A stretch of 64,000 bases of DNA from Saprospiraceae bacterium. Lineage in GTDB: Bacteria; Bacteroidota; Bacteroidia; Chitinophagales; Saprospiraceae. The stretch is from assembly GCA_019187225.1 (NCBI GenBank), contig JABAQQ010000059.1, positions 1-64,000 on the forward strand. The letters run 5' to 3'. The first letter of the stretch is position 1. The number at the start of each line of letters is the position of its first letter. The position numbers were made by a program, and so were the translations under genes. This document shows, one piece after another, positions 8,928 to 17,488 of this stretch. The notes beneath the pieces are model-generated. The model worked only from the letters and a program-made list of their open reading frames with translations. It made no database searches and was not told the DNA's origin.

Positions 8928-9087
8928 CGAGGCTGTCTCATAAGTCAGATTTTGAAAAATGTGACAGAATTTAATTTCAACACATAGACACATAGGACAT
9001 ATAATAAAATCTATGTGCGCTATGTGTCTATGTGTTTCATAAAAATTCGGTGTTCTAAATTTCAAATTTACTTATGAGACACCCTCG
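8928..9087. repeat. Nested-palindrome MITE-like element upstream of the C1 peptidase
   Basis: Outer inverted arms 8929-8945 and 9070-9086 match at 16 of 17 positions (GAGGCTGTCTCATAAGT). An inner perfect 17-base dyad lies at 8979-8995 and 9020-9036 (AACACATAGACACATAG). The outer ends resemble the terminal repeats of some Bacteroidota IS elements, from memory. There is no transposase and no clear target duplication. It fills most of the 302-base gap 8828-9129. Confidence 0.55.
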
Positions 9088-9129
9088 TGTGCCTCGTCGA
9101 ATGCTTTAGTAAAACAAAAACTACCCACT

Positions 9130-10440
9130 ATGCAAAAATTTGCCCTTTCCCTCCTCCTCGCCGTGTTCGCCACGGGGCTTTTTGCCCAAAAGTCAGAAAC
9201 CTATGAATTCACGGAAATCAAACGCCTGCCCGCCACGCCGGTGAAAAGCCAGGACAAAACCGGCACCTGCTGGGCGTTCAGCTGCGCGTCATTCCTCGAA
9301 AGCGAAGCCCTGCGCCTCGGCAAAAGCGAAGCGAACCTCTCGGAAATGTTCGTCGTGCGGCACATTTACCGCCAGAAATGCGAGAACTACGTGCGCCGCC
9401 AGGGCACAGCGCAGTTCAGCGAAGGCGGCCTCGCCCACGATATGCTGAATGCGGTGAAACAATTCGGCATTGCGCCCGAAAGCGCCTATCCCGGTCGCGC
9501 GGATGTGAGCAAGCCTTACGACCACAGCCAGTTGGAAAAAAGCCTGAAAGCGATGTGCGAGGAATTGGTGAAACAAGGCAAAGCCGGCAAACTCGATCAA
9601 AAGTGGCTGAGCAAAGTGGACAGTGTGCTGGATGCCGAGTTCGGCGTCGTACCGCAGACTTTTACGGTAGATGGCACTTTGTTCACACCCGTTTCGTACC
9701 GGGACTTTCTCGCCATCCATCCGGATAACTACGTGAGCATTTCATCCTTCACGCACCATCCGTTCTACGAAAAATTCATCCTCGAAGTGCCCGACAACTG
9801 GGCCAACGGTCAATTTTACAACCTGCCCCTCAGCGAGATGATGCGTTGCCTTCAATACGCCGTCCAGCAGGGCTATACGGTGGAGTGGGACGCTGACGTG
9901 AGCAACATGGGCTTTTCCGCCGGCAACGGCATCGCCATCGTGCCGGAAAAAGAGTGGAAAGACCGCAGCGTCGCCGATCGCCAGAATGCTTTCAAAGTGT
10001 GGGAGCCGGAAAAAACGGTCACGCAGGAGTACCGCCAGCAACTCTTCGACCAGCAAATTACCACCGACGACCACCTGATGCACATCGTCGGCATGCTCGA
10101 CGAAGCGCACGGCGGCGACTTCTACGCGGTAAAAAATTCCTGGGGCGAAATTTCCGACCTGAAGGGCTACGTCAACGTGTCGGACGCTTACATGCGTCTG
10201 AACACCCTTTCTTTCACAGTGCACAAAAATGCCCTGCCCACCGACGTACAACGCCGCCTCGGCATACAGAGCGGATCGGCAACTTCCGGCGCACCGGTGA
10301 TGCGCCCCAACTCAACACCAGCGCCTGCCGCCACCGACAAATCGAACATTAAGGTCTCACCTGCGCGGATCCAACCCAAAACGAGCACCATTCAACCCAA
10401 AGCAACGCCGCAAAAGGCCGGAAAATCATCCAGTAACTAA
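9130..10440 (+). CDS. C1 family (papain-like, PepC/bleomycin hydrolase type) peptidase
   Basis: A 436-residue cysteine peptidase with an N-terminal signal peptide ending near FAQ (residue 20). That makes it an exported relative of aminopeptidase C rather than the usual cytosolic form. The catalytic residues are visible: the oxyanion Gln in VKSQDKTG (about 41), Cys47 in GTCWAFS, His318 in LMHIVG, and Asn336 in VKNSWGE. The last ~70 residues are a low-complexity Pro/Thr/Lys/Gln tail. The stop lies 6 bases before gcvT, so the two are probably co-transcribed, though no functional link is obvious. The family name is confident; the substrate is unknown. Confidence 0.88.
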   Translation: MQKFALSLLLAVFATGLFAQKSETYEFTEIKRLPATPVKSQDKTGTCWAFSCASFLESEALRLGKSEANLSEMFVVRHIYRQKCENYVRRQGTAQFSEGGLAHDMLNAVKQFGIAPESAYPGRADVSKPYDHSQLEKSLKAMCEELVKQGKAGKLDQKWLSKVDSVLDAEFGVVPQTFTVDGTLFTPVSYRDFLAIHPDNYVSISSFTHHPFYEKFILEVPDNWANGQFYNLPLSEMMRCLQYAVQQGYTVEWDADVSNMGFSAGNGIAIVPEKEWKDRSVADRQNAFKVWEPEKTVTQEYRQQLFDQQITTDDHLMHIVGMLDEAHGGDFYAVKNSWGEISDLKGYVNVSDAYMRLNTLSFTVHKNALPTDVQRRLGIQSGSATSGAPVMRPNSTPAPAATDKSNIKVSPARIQPKTSTIQPKATPQKAGKSSSN

Positions 10441-10446
10441 CAAAAT

Positions 10447-11571
10447 ATGAAAAACACACCGCTGACCGAAAAACACATTGCGCTCGGCGCCAAAATGGCC
10501 GAGTTCGCGGGCTACAACATGCCCATTTCTTACACTACCATCACTGACGAACACCGGGCTGTGCGCACAGCCGTGGGCGTATTCGACGTGAGTCACATGG
10601 GCGAATTCATCGTTCGCGGCAAAGACGCGACGAAATTCCTGCAAAGCGCCACTTCCAACGATGTCGGCAAACTGGCCCCCGGCGAGATACAATACTCCTG
10701 CATGCCCAACAAAAAAGGCGGCATCGTGGACGACCTGCTCGTCTATCGCCTCGACGACGTGCCCGAGATGACGGTAGCGGGAGAACAGTCGTATATGCTC
10801 GTCGTGAATGCCTCCAACGAGACAAAGGACTGGCGCTGGCTCAAACGCCTGGCACGGGGATTCGACGTGAAAATGCAAAACATCTCCGCCAAAACGGGTT
10901 TGATTGCCGTTCAGGGCCCCAAAACCGCCGAGGCATTGCAAAAACTGACCGATATTGACCTGAAAAGCATCAAGTACTACACTTTCCGGCGCGGTAAATT
11001 CGCAGGGTGCAAAAACGTCATCGTCTCGGCGACCGGCTATACGGGTTCGGGCGGTTTCGAGATTTATGCGCGCAACAAGGATCTGGTCAAAATATGGGAC
11101 AAAGTATTCAAGACCGGGGAAAAATGGGGCATCAAGCCCGCCGGTTTAGGCGCCCGCGACACGCTTCGCTTAGAAATGGGCTACTGCCTGTATGGCAACG
11201 ACATTGACGACAAGACCAGCCCGCTTGAGGCCGGCCTCGGTTGGATCACCAAACTGAACAAAGCGGAGGATTTTCCTTCCAAGGAAAAATTGAAAAAACA
11301 AAAAACCGACGGCGTAAAGCGCAAACTCGTGGGCTTCCTTGTGGACGACCGCCGTGTGCCGCGCCACGGCTACGAGATCGAAAGCCGCCGGGGCGCCAAA
11401 ATCGGCGTCGTCGCTTCGGGCACTCATTCGCCCACGCTCGACAAACCCATCGGTATGGGCTACGTGAAAGCGAAATTCGCCGAACCGGGCACGAAGATCA
11501 TGATCGTGGCAGGTGGAAAGAAATTAGAGGCTGTGGTGACAAAGATTCCGTTCGTTACGCCGGGAGTTTGA
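10447..11571 (+). CDS. gcvT: Aminomethyltransferase (glycine cleavage system T protein)
   Basis: A 374-residue protein of normal family length. T protein transfers the methylene group from the H-protein-bound intermediate to tetrahydrofolate, releasing ammonia. Characteristic segments are present: AEFAGYNMPISY near the start, FDVSHMGEF, the YSCMPNKKGGIVDDLL folate-site region, and GLGARDTLRLEMGYCLYGND. It follows the C1 peptidase after 6 bases. The other glycine cleavage genes are not in this window. The stop codon is followed at once by the inverted heptamer array at 11573. Confidence 0.95.
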   Translation: MKNTPLTEKHIALGAKMAEFAGYNMPISYTTITDEHRAVRTAVGVFDVSHMGEFIVRGKDATKFLQSATSNDVGKLAPGEIQYSCMPNKKGGIVDDLLVYRLDDVPEMTVAGEQSYMLVVNASNETKDWRWLKRLARGFDVKMQNISAKTGLIAVQGPKTAEALQKLTDIDLKSIKYYTFRRGKFAGCKNVIVSATGYTGSGGFEIYARNKDLVKIWDKVFKTGEKWGIKPAGLGARDTLRLEMGYCLYGNDIDDKTSPLEAGLGWITKLNKAEDFPSKEKLKKQKTDGVKRKLVGFLVDDRRVPRHGYEIESRRGAKIGVVASGTHSPTLDKPIGMGYVKAKFAEPGTKIMIVAGGKKLEAVVTKIPFVTPGV

Positions 11572-11572
11572 G

Positions 11573-11766
11573 GGATTTCGGATTTCGGATTTCGGATTTC
11601 GGATTGCGGATTGGTTGGGAAAGAATGGTATTCTTTCTATATTTGTAGGCCAATCAGTGAAACCGTATCTTGTGTTGATTACCGTCTATCCGCAATCCGC
11701 AATCCGCAATCCGCAATCCGAAATCCGCAATCCGCAATCCGCAATCCGCAATCCCAAATCCGCAAT
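11573..11766. repeat. Inverted heptamer arrays downstream of gcvT
   Basis: A left array of GGATTTC/GGATTGC words (11573-11614) faces a right array of about ten GCAATCC words (11689-11766), across a ~75-base centre. The arms are complementary and begin two bases after the gcvT stop. The same GGATTGC word recurs next to the ruvC stop at 49841-49874. Confidence 0.75.
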
Positions 11767-11792
11767 TTTTTCACTTTCAAAACGAATCAATT

Positions 11793-11993
11793 ATGGCAGT
11801 CATGAAAGTGCTCGAAATTCTGAGCGAATCCACACAAAGCTGGGAAGATGCCACCAAAAAAGGCGTCGAAAAAGCATCCGAATCTGTGCGCAGCATCCGC
11901 TCGGCCTACGTCCAGGACCACAGCGTCACGGTGAACAATGGGAAAGTGACGGGTTATCGCGTCAACCTGAAGATCACTTTTGAAGTGGAGTGA
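11793..11993 (+). CDS. Dodecin, small flavin-binding protein
   Basis: A 66-residue protein of typical dodecin length. Dodecins assemble as dodecamers that bind and store flavins (riboflavin, FMN or FAD) in the cytoplasm. The sequence shows the family layout: an N-terminal VLEILSES strand, the helix SWEDATKKGVEKASESV, and the C-terminal strand GYRVNLKITFEVE. It is flanked by inverted repeats on both sides and is convergent with the M23 peptidase, so it is probably monocistronic. Confidence 0.93.
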   Translation: MAVMKVLEILSESTQSWEDATKKGVEKASESVRSIRSAYVQDHSVTVNNGKVTGYRVNLKITFEVE

Positions 11994-11998
11994 ACAAC

Positions 11999-12058
11999 AT
12001 TTTGGATATCGGTTGTTGGTGATTTTGAATCTGATAACCAATAACCGATAACCAAAAT
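11999..12058. terminator. Hairpin between convergent dodecin and M23 peptidase genes
   Basis: The arms 11999-12020 and 12037-12058 match at 20 of 22 positions (ATTTTGGnTATCGGTT). They start 6 bases after the dodecin stop and end 6 bases before the peptidase stop. A bidirectional terminator is the simplest reading; the stem also resembles the short-word arrays seen elsewhere. Confidence 0.5.
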
Positions 12059-12063
12059 CCAAC

Positions 12064-13026
12064 TTAATTAAAATTGATATAGTCTCCCGGATCCACTGCT
12101 CGGCCCTTGTACCACAATTCGAAGTGCAGGTGGGGACCGGTCGTATTCTCGCCGGAGTTGCCGATAATGGCGATGGCTTCGCCTGCTTTTACGGGAGTTC
12201 CTGCTTGTTTGAGCAATACCGAGTTGTGTTTGTACATCGTCACCACGTTGTTGGGATGCTGGATGGCGATGCTGTAGCCTGTTTCTACGGTATAACCTGC
12301 AGAGATGACTACACCATCGGCTGCGGATTTGACGGCGGTATTTTTAGGCGCCGCCACGTCAATGCCGAAGTGGTTTTTTTGCAGGTCGAAACCGGCGGTC
12401 GTTTCGCCCGAAACCGGCGGGATGAAGAACAGTTGTTCCAGCGGCACTTCGCGCGGCGCCAGGGCGCCTACTGCCGCGGCAGCTGTTTGCACCGCCTGCG
12501 GGTCGCTGGTGAAGGTGCCTTTATCCACTGCCGCGCGCAATTGTTCGTCTTCAGGGATTCGTTCGATGTCTTCGGGCGGTATAGCGCTCATCGAATCAGC
12601 CGGTACGCCCTGTTTCTGGACGGCTTCTTTGCTGATATCGGCCAGGTCGCCGTTCAGTATCTTTTTGATGTTTTCGTTGTAGCGCCGCTGCGCCTCGATC
12701 TCTTCTTCCATGCCGGCCACCTTGGACGTCAGCAGCGCGATTTCTTCGTCGCGGGTATAATCGCCATAGCCGGGGATATAGCGTTTGAGCGGCGTCCAGA
12801 TGATGAGCACCGTGACGATGATGGCGGTTCCGACGATAAGCGAACTGACGCCGATGTAGAGCGACAATGGCGTCATTTTCATCGAGGTCACTTCTTCGAA
12901 AGTATCGTCGTTCATGATCACGAGGCGGTATTTGTCGCGCAGTTTTTCCATCAGACTGCGGTCATCGTCGCCATGCCGACGGAAGAATTCGAAGAATTTT
13001 TTTATAAAAGCGATGTGTTTTTGCAT
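12064..13026 (-). CDS. M23 family (LytM-type) zinc metallopeptidase with membrane anchor
   Basis: A 320-residue predicted murein endopeptidase acting in the periplasm. The start at 13026 (MQKHIAFIKKFFEFF) is chosen because the longer frame upstream is composed of repeat-like sequence. A short basic cytoplasmic N-terminus precedes a transmembrane helix (about residues 55-77) and a coiled-coil stretch (about 93-125). The LytM domain follows, with zinc ligands in HFGID (His219, Asp223) and HLHFE (about 299-303). The order is typical of Bacteroidota M23 proteins involved in cell-wall remodelling. It is divergent from porW/sprE across ~310 bases. Confidence 0.9.
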   Translation of the reverse strand: MQKHIAFIKKFFEFFRRHGDDDRSLMEKLRDKYRLVIMNDDTFEEVTSMKMTPLSLYIGVSSLIVGTAIIVTVLIIWTPLKRYIPGYGDYTRDEEIALLTSKVAGMEEEIEAQRRYNENIKKILNGDLADISKEAVQKQGVPADSMSAIPPEDIERIPEDEQLRAAVDKGTFTSDPQAVQTAAAAVGALAPREVPLEQLFFIPPVSGETTAGFDLQKNHFGIDVAAPKNTAVKSAADGVVISAGYTVETGYSIAIQHPNNVVTMYKHNSVLLKQAGTPVKAGEAIAIIGNSGENTTGPHLHFELWYKGRAVDPGDYINFN

Positions 13027-13336
13027 GTCTGTAAAGAAGCACTTTTCAGCGGCAAAGTTCGGGTAAATTGCAATTGAAACGCCCGGCAGTCTGCGATGTT
13101 GCGCGCATTTTTTATTAAAAACTATTTTTAAGCAGGCAAATACTGTATTTTTGACATGAGACATTTGGCCAAATGATTGACCGTCAAGGTCAAATGTCCA
13201 ACGTCGAATGTCAATATATTTTATCCGTATAATCAGCAGGCAACCTTTTCCGAAAAAAAAGCGCCTTAACCCCCTGTTTGGGGGTTGCACGAAGACGCCC
13301 ATTCCGGATATCATACCAACTGCACCTGTTTTAAAG
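13027..13336. other. Divergent intergenic region M23 peptidase / porW
   Basis: A 310-base gap. A TATTTTTG box lies at 13146-13153 but no well-placed upstream TTG was found, so a promoter there is only possible. An imperfect inverted repeat of TTGGACA/TGTCCAA words spans about 13151-13214; its right arm shares more than 30 bases with the repeat at 28018-28055. Confidence 0.5.
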
Positions 13337-16207
13337 ATGAAAAAAAGCATCGGCTTTACCCTGATAACGGCAGCGATATTCCTGGCTGCCGGCTGTGTCA
13401 CCGAAAAGAAAAAAGGCGGCGAAGTGGGCTGGTTCAAACGCGGCTACCACAACCTTACCTCGCGTTACAACTACTGGTTCAATGCCGATGAATTGTTTCG
13501 CCTTACCCAGGAGAAACTGGACGAGCAACACCAGGATAATTACAGTCAACTCCTCGACATCTATCCTTACGCTGCCGTAGATCCGCAGTCGGCGCGCTCC
13601 GACCTCGACAACGTCATCACCAAGGCGGCCAGGGGCATCGCCCTGCACCGGCCCAGTTATTGGGTGGACGACTGCTACACGCTGATCGGGCAGGCCCAGT
13701 TTCTGAAACGCGACTACGAAACCGCTGAGAATACATTCCGCTATATCAAGGACGAACACGACCCTAAAAAGGTAAAACCTAAACCCAAAAGCAGTAAACA
13801 GAAGAAAAAAGAAGCGAAAGCGAAGAAAAAGGAAAAAGAGAAAAAGAAGAAACAGAAAAAGAAAGCCGCCAAAAAGAAGAAAAAGAAAAGCCCGGCTAAG
13901 AAAAAAACGACCCCCAAAGCAAAAAGCACAACCGACAGCGCTCCACCCAAAACCGAAGAGACGGTCAAAACCGACGATAAAAACAAGGAGAATCCAGCCG
14001 AAGCAGCCAAACCCACCGGCGAAAATCCCTATGACAAAGGCATGGGACGCACCGCTGCCTATCCGCTGGCCATGATCTGGTACGGCCGCACGCTGACAGA
14101 ACGCGAGAAATACGACGAGGCAGAATTCCTCTACCGCGACCTGTGGGAAGATATGTGGTTCCCTGCCGGTCTGCGCGACGACCTGGCTACTGCCGAGGCG
14201 TATCTGTGGATCAAACAAAAGAAATACGACAAAGCCATCGCGCCGCTGCAGAAAGCAATCGAACTGACAGACAAGAAAAAAGACCGCGCCCGTCTGGCCT
14301 ATATCCTCGCCCAACTCCTGTACCGGTCCGGCAACACCGAGCAGGCTTATGCTGCATTCAACACGGTGATGGATAGCAGGCCCGAATACGAAATGTTGTT
14401 CAACGCCAAACTGCGCCTTATTCAGACGGGTTGGGCGAACAAAAAAATGAACAGCGCGGAGGCCAACGACGCACTCGAAAAACTCAATAAAGACGAAAAA
14501 AATCTCGAATACCGCGATCAGATCTACTTCGTCATGGCTGAGATCGCGCTGCAGGACGGCCAGCGGAAAGAAGCGATCACATACCTGCGCAAATCGCTCG
14601 ATTACAATCAGAAAAACACGGCTCAACGCGCCGAATCGTACCTCAAACTCGCCGAGTTGTACTTTGAAGACGAGGTATTCGTGCAGGCGAAACTGTATTA
14701 CGACAGCACCCTTAATGTGCTGCCCGCCATAGACCCGCGTTACAAAAATGTAAGTGACTACGCCAACAACCTGAAAGACATCGCCCGGCTCATCCAGACC
14801 ATCGCTGCCAACGACAGCATCGTGCGGGTGTTCAATATGAATGAGGACGAACGAAAAGAACTGGCGAAAAAGATCAAAAAACAACGCGAGGACGAAGCGA
14901 GACAGGCCGACGCAAAAGCCAGGCAGGCCCCCGCGCCCGGCGGCGCCAAAGCTCCGCCACCCGTAGCGGGCAACAAACCTTCGGCGTTCTATTTTTACAA
15001 CGAAGCCTTTTTGAAAAAAGGTAAAAAAGACTTCTCCCGCGCTTGGGGTACCCGCAAACTCGAGGACAACTGGCGGCGCAGCAACCGCCCTGTAATCGGC
15101 GCCATCGAGGATACAGGGCGTCCCGACAGTATAAATGCAGCAGGCGTCAGCGACGCCGAGCTGAAAGACATATTTGCCAGTATTCCCAAAAGCGAGGCCG
15201 AGCTCACTGTCATCCACCTTGCTACCTACGAGGCGATGTACCAACTCGGCACCCTGTTCCGCGATAAATTGCAAAACAACAAACGCTGCGCTTCCACGCT
15301 CGAAGAAATGCAATCGCGCTACCCCCAACAGGATAAATACGAAAAAGAAACCTGGTACTATTGCTATCTGGCGTTCACTGACCTGAGCAACCGGGAACGG
15401 GCGAAGTATTATCTCGACAAACTCGCCGGCAAATACCCGAACAGTTCGTATGCGCGCGCCCTTACCGACCCCAATTTCTTGTCCGCTACCAAAGCCCGCG
15501 AACGCGAACTCAATACTTACTATGAAGAAACTTTCGCCGCCTTCCAGAAAGGCGAATACCAAAATGCTTTCGACCGCTGTGAGGAAGCGCCCAAAAAATA
15601 CGGTTCGCAAAACGTGCTGATGGCAAAATTTTCATTGCTGAGCGCCCTTTGCATAGGCAATTTGCAAGGCAATGAAGCTTATTGCAAAGCCCTCGGCGAA
15701 GTGATCGCGCGATATCCGGAAAGCGCGGAAGCCACACGCGCCAAGGAAATTGCGCGCCTCATGGCTTGTAAGGGCTTCGAAGTGAGCGAAGAGCCTAAAA
15801 AGAAAGCCGGCCAGGCGATTGACGATGCTTTTACGCGCGAAGACGACAAATTGCACTACTTTCTGATCGCACTCAAAGGCGCCGATATCCGCCTCGACGA
15901 AGTTAAAAACTCAGTGTCGGACTACAACCGGGAAAACCACAAACTCGAACAACTGCGCATTTCCAATATTTTCCTCGGCGCCGACACGGAAAACCCGATC
16001 GTCGTCATACGCAAGTTCGACACCAAGGAACAAGCCATGCGCTATTACAACGAAGTGAAAAACCTGGCCGAATTCCTCGGCGAATCGGACAAGAAAAAAT
16101 ATACCAAAGAGTTTTTTACCGTCACGCAGGAAAACTACCGCCGCATCCTCAAAAACAAAACGCTGGATGGATACCGGGAGTTTTTTGAAGAGAATTATCT
16201 GAAATAA
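13337..16207 (+). CDS. porW: Type IX secretion system periplasmic lipoprotein PorW/SprE-like
   Basis: A 956-residue lipoprotein. The ATG at 13337 is chosen because MKKSIGFTLITAAIFLAAGC is a lipoprotein signal (Cys20) and the preceding in-frame 43 codons are not protein-like. The family (PorW/SprE) is needed for T9SS secretion and gliding in other Bacteroidota. Motifs fitting it include the N-terminal GYHNLTSRYNYWFN and many TPR-like helical repeats across the rest. Residues 144-195 form an extreme Lys-rich insertion between TPRs, and a second low-complexity stretch lies near residues 530-545. It is the only T9SS machinery gene seen here, but three proteins in the window carry matching sorting domains. 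Confidence 0.85.
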   Translation: MKKSIGFTLITAAIFLAAGCVTEKKKGGEVGWFKRGYHNLTSRYNYWFNADELFRLTQEKLDEQHQDNYSQLLDIYPYAAVDPQSARSDLDNVITKAARGIALHRPSYWVDDCYTLIGQAQFLKRDYETAENTFRYIKDEHDPKKVKPKPKSSKQKKKEAKAKKKEKEKKKKQKKKAAKKKKKKSPAKKKTTPKAKSTTDSAPPKTEETVKTDDKNKENPAEAAKPTGENPYDKGMGRTAAYPLAMIWYGRTLTEREKYDEAEFLYRDLWEDMWFPAGLRDDLATAEAYLWIKQKKYDKAIAPLQKAIELTDKKKDRARLAYILAQLLYRSGNTEQAYAAFNTVMDSRPEYEMLFNAKLRLIQTGWANKKMNSAEANDALEKLNKDEKNLEYRDQIYFVMAEIALQDGQRKEAITYLRKSLDYNQKNTAQRAESYLKLAELYFEDEVFVQAKLYYDSTLNVLPAIDPRYKNVSDYANNLKDIARLIQTIAANDSIVRVFNMNEDERKELAKKIKKQREDEARQADAKARQAPAPGGAKAPPPVAGNKPSAFYFYNEAFLKKGKKDFSRAWGTRKLEDNWRRSNRPVIGAIEDTGRPDSINAAGVSDAELKDIFASIPKSEAELTVIHLATYEAMYQLGTLFRDKLQNNKRCASTLEEMQSRYPQQDKYEKETWYYCYLAFTDLSNRERAKYYLDKLAGKYPNSSYARALTDPNFLSATKARERELNTYYEETFAAFQKGEYQNAFDRCEEAPKKYGSQNVLMAKFSLLSALCIGNLQGNEAYCKALGEVIARYPESAEATRAKEIARLMACKGFEVSEEPKKKAGQAIDDAFTREDDKLHYFLIALKGADIRLDEVKNSVSDYNRENHKLEQLRISNIFLGADTENPIVVIRKFDTKEQAMRYYNEVKNLAEFLGESDKKKYTKEFFTVTQENYRRILKNKTLDGYREFFEENYLK

Positions 16208-16309
16208 ATAAAAGCGGGTCACCCCGAATTTTTTGGATGAGGGTTGTGTCAAAAGTGTATGAGTACTGATGTTGCTGGAAACGGGAAAAATAATATTCGC
16301 CGGCTTTGC

Positions 16310-16342
16310 AGACATTCCATGTTTTCAAAACATGGAATGTCT
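16310..16342. terminator. Perfect hairpin between convergent porW and glycosyltransferase genes
   Basis: AGACATTCCATGTTTT (16310-16325) and its exact inverted copy (16327-16342) are separated by one base. There is no T-tract, so a transcript-end or mRNA-stability role is inferred only from its place in the 169-base convergent gap. Confidence 0.5.
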
Positions 16343-16376
16343 CTGTTTCGGACAATTCCGAATGATATTTTACAGG

Positions 16377-17447
16377 CTAAATCTGGCTTTCGGTAATTTT
16401 GGCTTTTGACACACCCCCATAAACCTGCAAATAGGCTTCCGCTGTTTGTCGCATAGTAGCGAGTACAAATGATTGATTCGGAATACCCTGCTTCAGCATA
16501 TCCAGCAACAGCCCCGCCAGCTCAGCCTCCTTTTCAGCGGTTTTTCCAAATTCCGATACCACACCCACCGGTGTGCCCAGCACCTGGCAGCCGTTCATGG
16601 CCGCTTCCGCCAGCACATAACCGAACGACTCGTAACGGGCGGTATGCAGCAACACTTTCGCTTCCCGCATTCGGGTCAATACTTCCGGGCGCGGCATATT
16701 CCCCGCAAATCGTACATTGTTGACCAGGCCCAATTGTTCCGACAGCCGCTCCAGTTTTGCGTGGTCGGCGCCGTCGCCGATCAGTTCGGCCTTCAAACCG
16801 GGCCTTTCGCGGATGGCCAAAGCAAGAACGTTCAGCCATTTCTCCCAGTTTTTCACCGGCACCAGCGAACCGACGCCCAATACGTCGAGCGGGCGTTCCG
16901 GGGGCAGGAAAGCAGGTATTTCGCTTTCGTCTACTCCCCAGGGGATGACATGCCCGGCGCGCAAGCCGGTATTTTTTTCAAAAACGCCGTTTTGAAATTC
17001 TGATACGGCGGCCAAGCGGGACATGCGCGCGGCGTCGAGGCCCAGCATGAATTTCCGGTTGCCGGGGAGTACGTCCTGCCCCATAAGCGTGGTGAAATGC
17101 GGAACGCCATGCCGATGCGACAATCTTTCGCCGAGGCCCGAAGCCCAGCCGAGCCAGAAGCTGTGAATTACAACCCCGCTTTGTGTAGATTTCAGGATGT
17201 TTTCGCTCAGGCGCATGGCCCGCCACAACGTACGTCCTTTCAGCCAACGGCGATTCCGGCCATTGCAGGGATAAACGGTGGCGCCATGCCAGCGATAGGG
17301 TTTGCTGCGAAAGGGATACTCCAGGGTTACGATGTGTAAATCAATCCCTTGCCGCATCAATTCCTGCGCCAGCAGTTGCATGGGCGGAATGCAGTTGTAG
17401 TCGAGTTCGGCGGCGGCGAAGCCGGGAGTAATCCAGAGAATGCGCAT
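16377..17447 (-). CDS. Glycosyltransferase family 4-like protein
   Basis: A 356-residue GT-B type glycosyltransferase. The start at 17447 gives the canonical N-terminal strand MRILWITPGF. The acceptor-side domain is followed by the donor-side domain with GVGSLVPVKNWEKWL, ELIGDG and the ESFGYVLAEAAMNG segment, the GT4 EX7E-like signature. It lies 41 bases downstream of the amylase gene on the same strand and may share its transcript. The product could be an envelope or storage polysaccharide; the sugar donor cannot be read from the sequence. Confidence 0.85.
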   Translation of the reverse strand: MRILWITPGFAAAELDYNCIPPMQLLAQELMRQGIDLHIVTLEYPFRSKPYRWHGATVYPCNGRNRRWLKGRTLWRAMRLSENILKSTQSGVVIHSFWLGWASGLGERLSHRHGVPHFTTLMGQDVLPGNRKFMLGLDAARMSRLAAVSEFQNGVFEKNTGLRAGHVIPWGVDESEIPAFLPPERPLDVLGVGSLVPVKNWEKWLNVLALAIRERPGLKAELIGDGADHAKLERLSEQLGLVNNVRFAGNMPRPEVLTRMREAKVLLHTARYESFGYVLAEAAMNGCQVLGTPVGVVSEFGKTAEKEAELAGLLLDMLKQGIPNQSFVLATMRQTAEAYLQVYGGVSKAKITESQI

Positions 17448-17488
17448 CGTACAACAAGTAAAGGTTGGGAGCCTGGTCTGGCCTGATC

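Noticed and set aside
8928..9087. Complete insertion sequence
   Set aside because: Terminal repeats look IS-like but the 160 bases encode no transposase.
11689..11766. CRISPR array suggested by regular repeats
   Set aside because: The 7-base units are contiguous, with no spacers of constant length, and no cas genes occur in the window.
13331..15610. 759-residue minus-strand open frame opposite porW
   Set aside because: It mirrors the porW coding strand, is full of Phe/Val runs that complement Lys/Asp codons, and has no domain; porW has a lipobox and TPRs.
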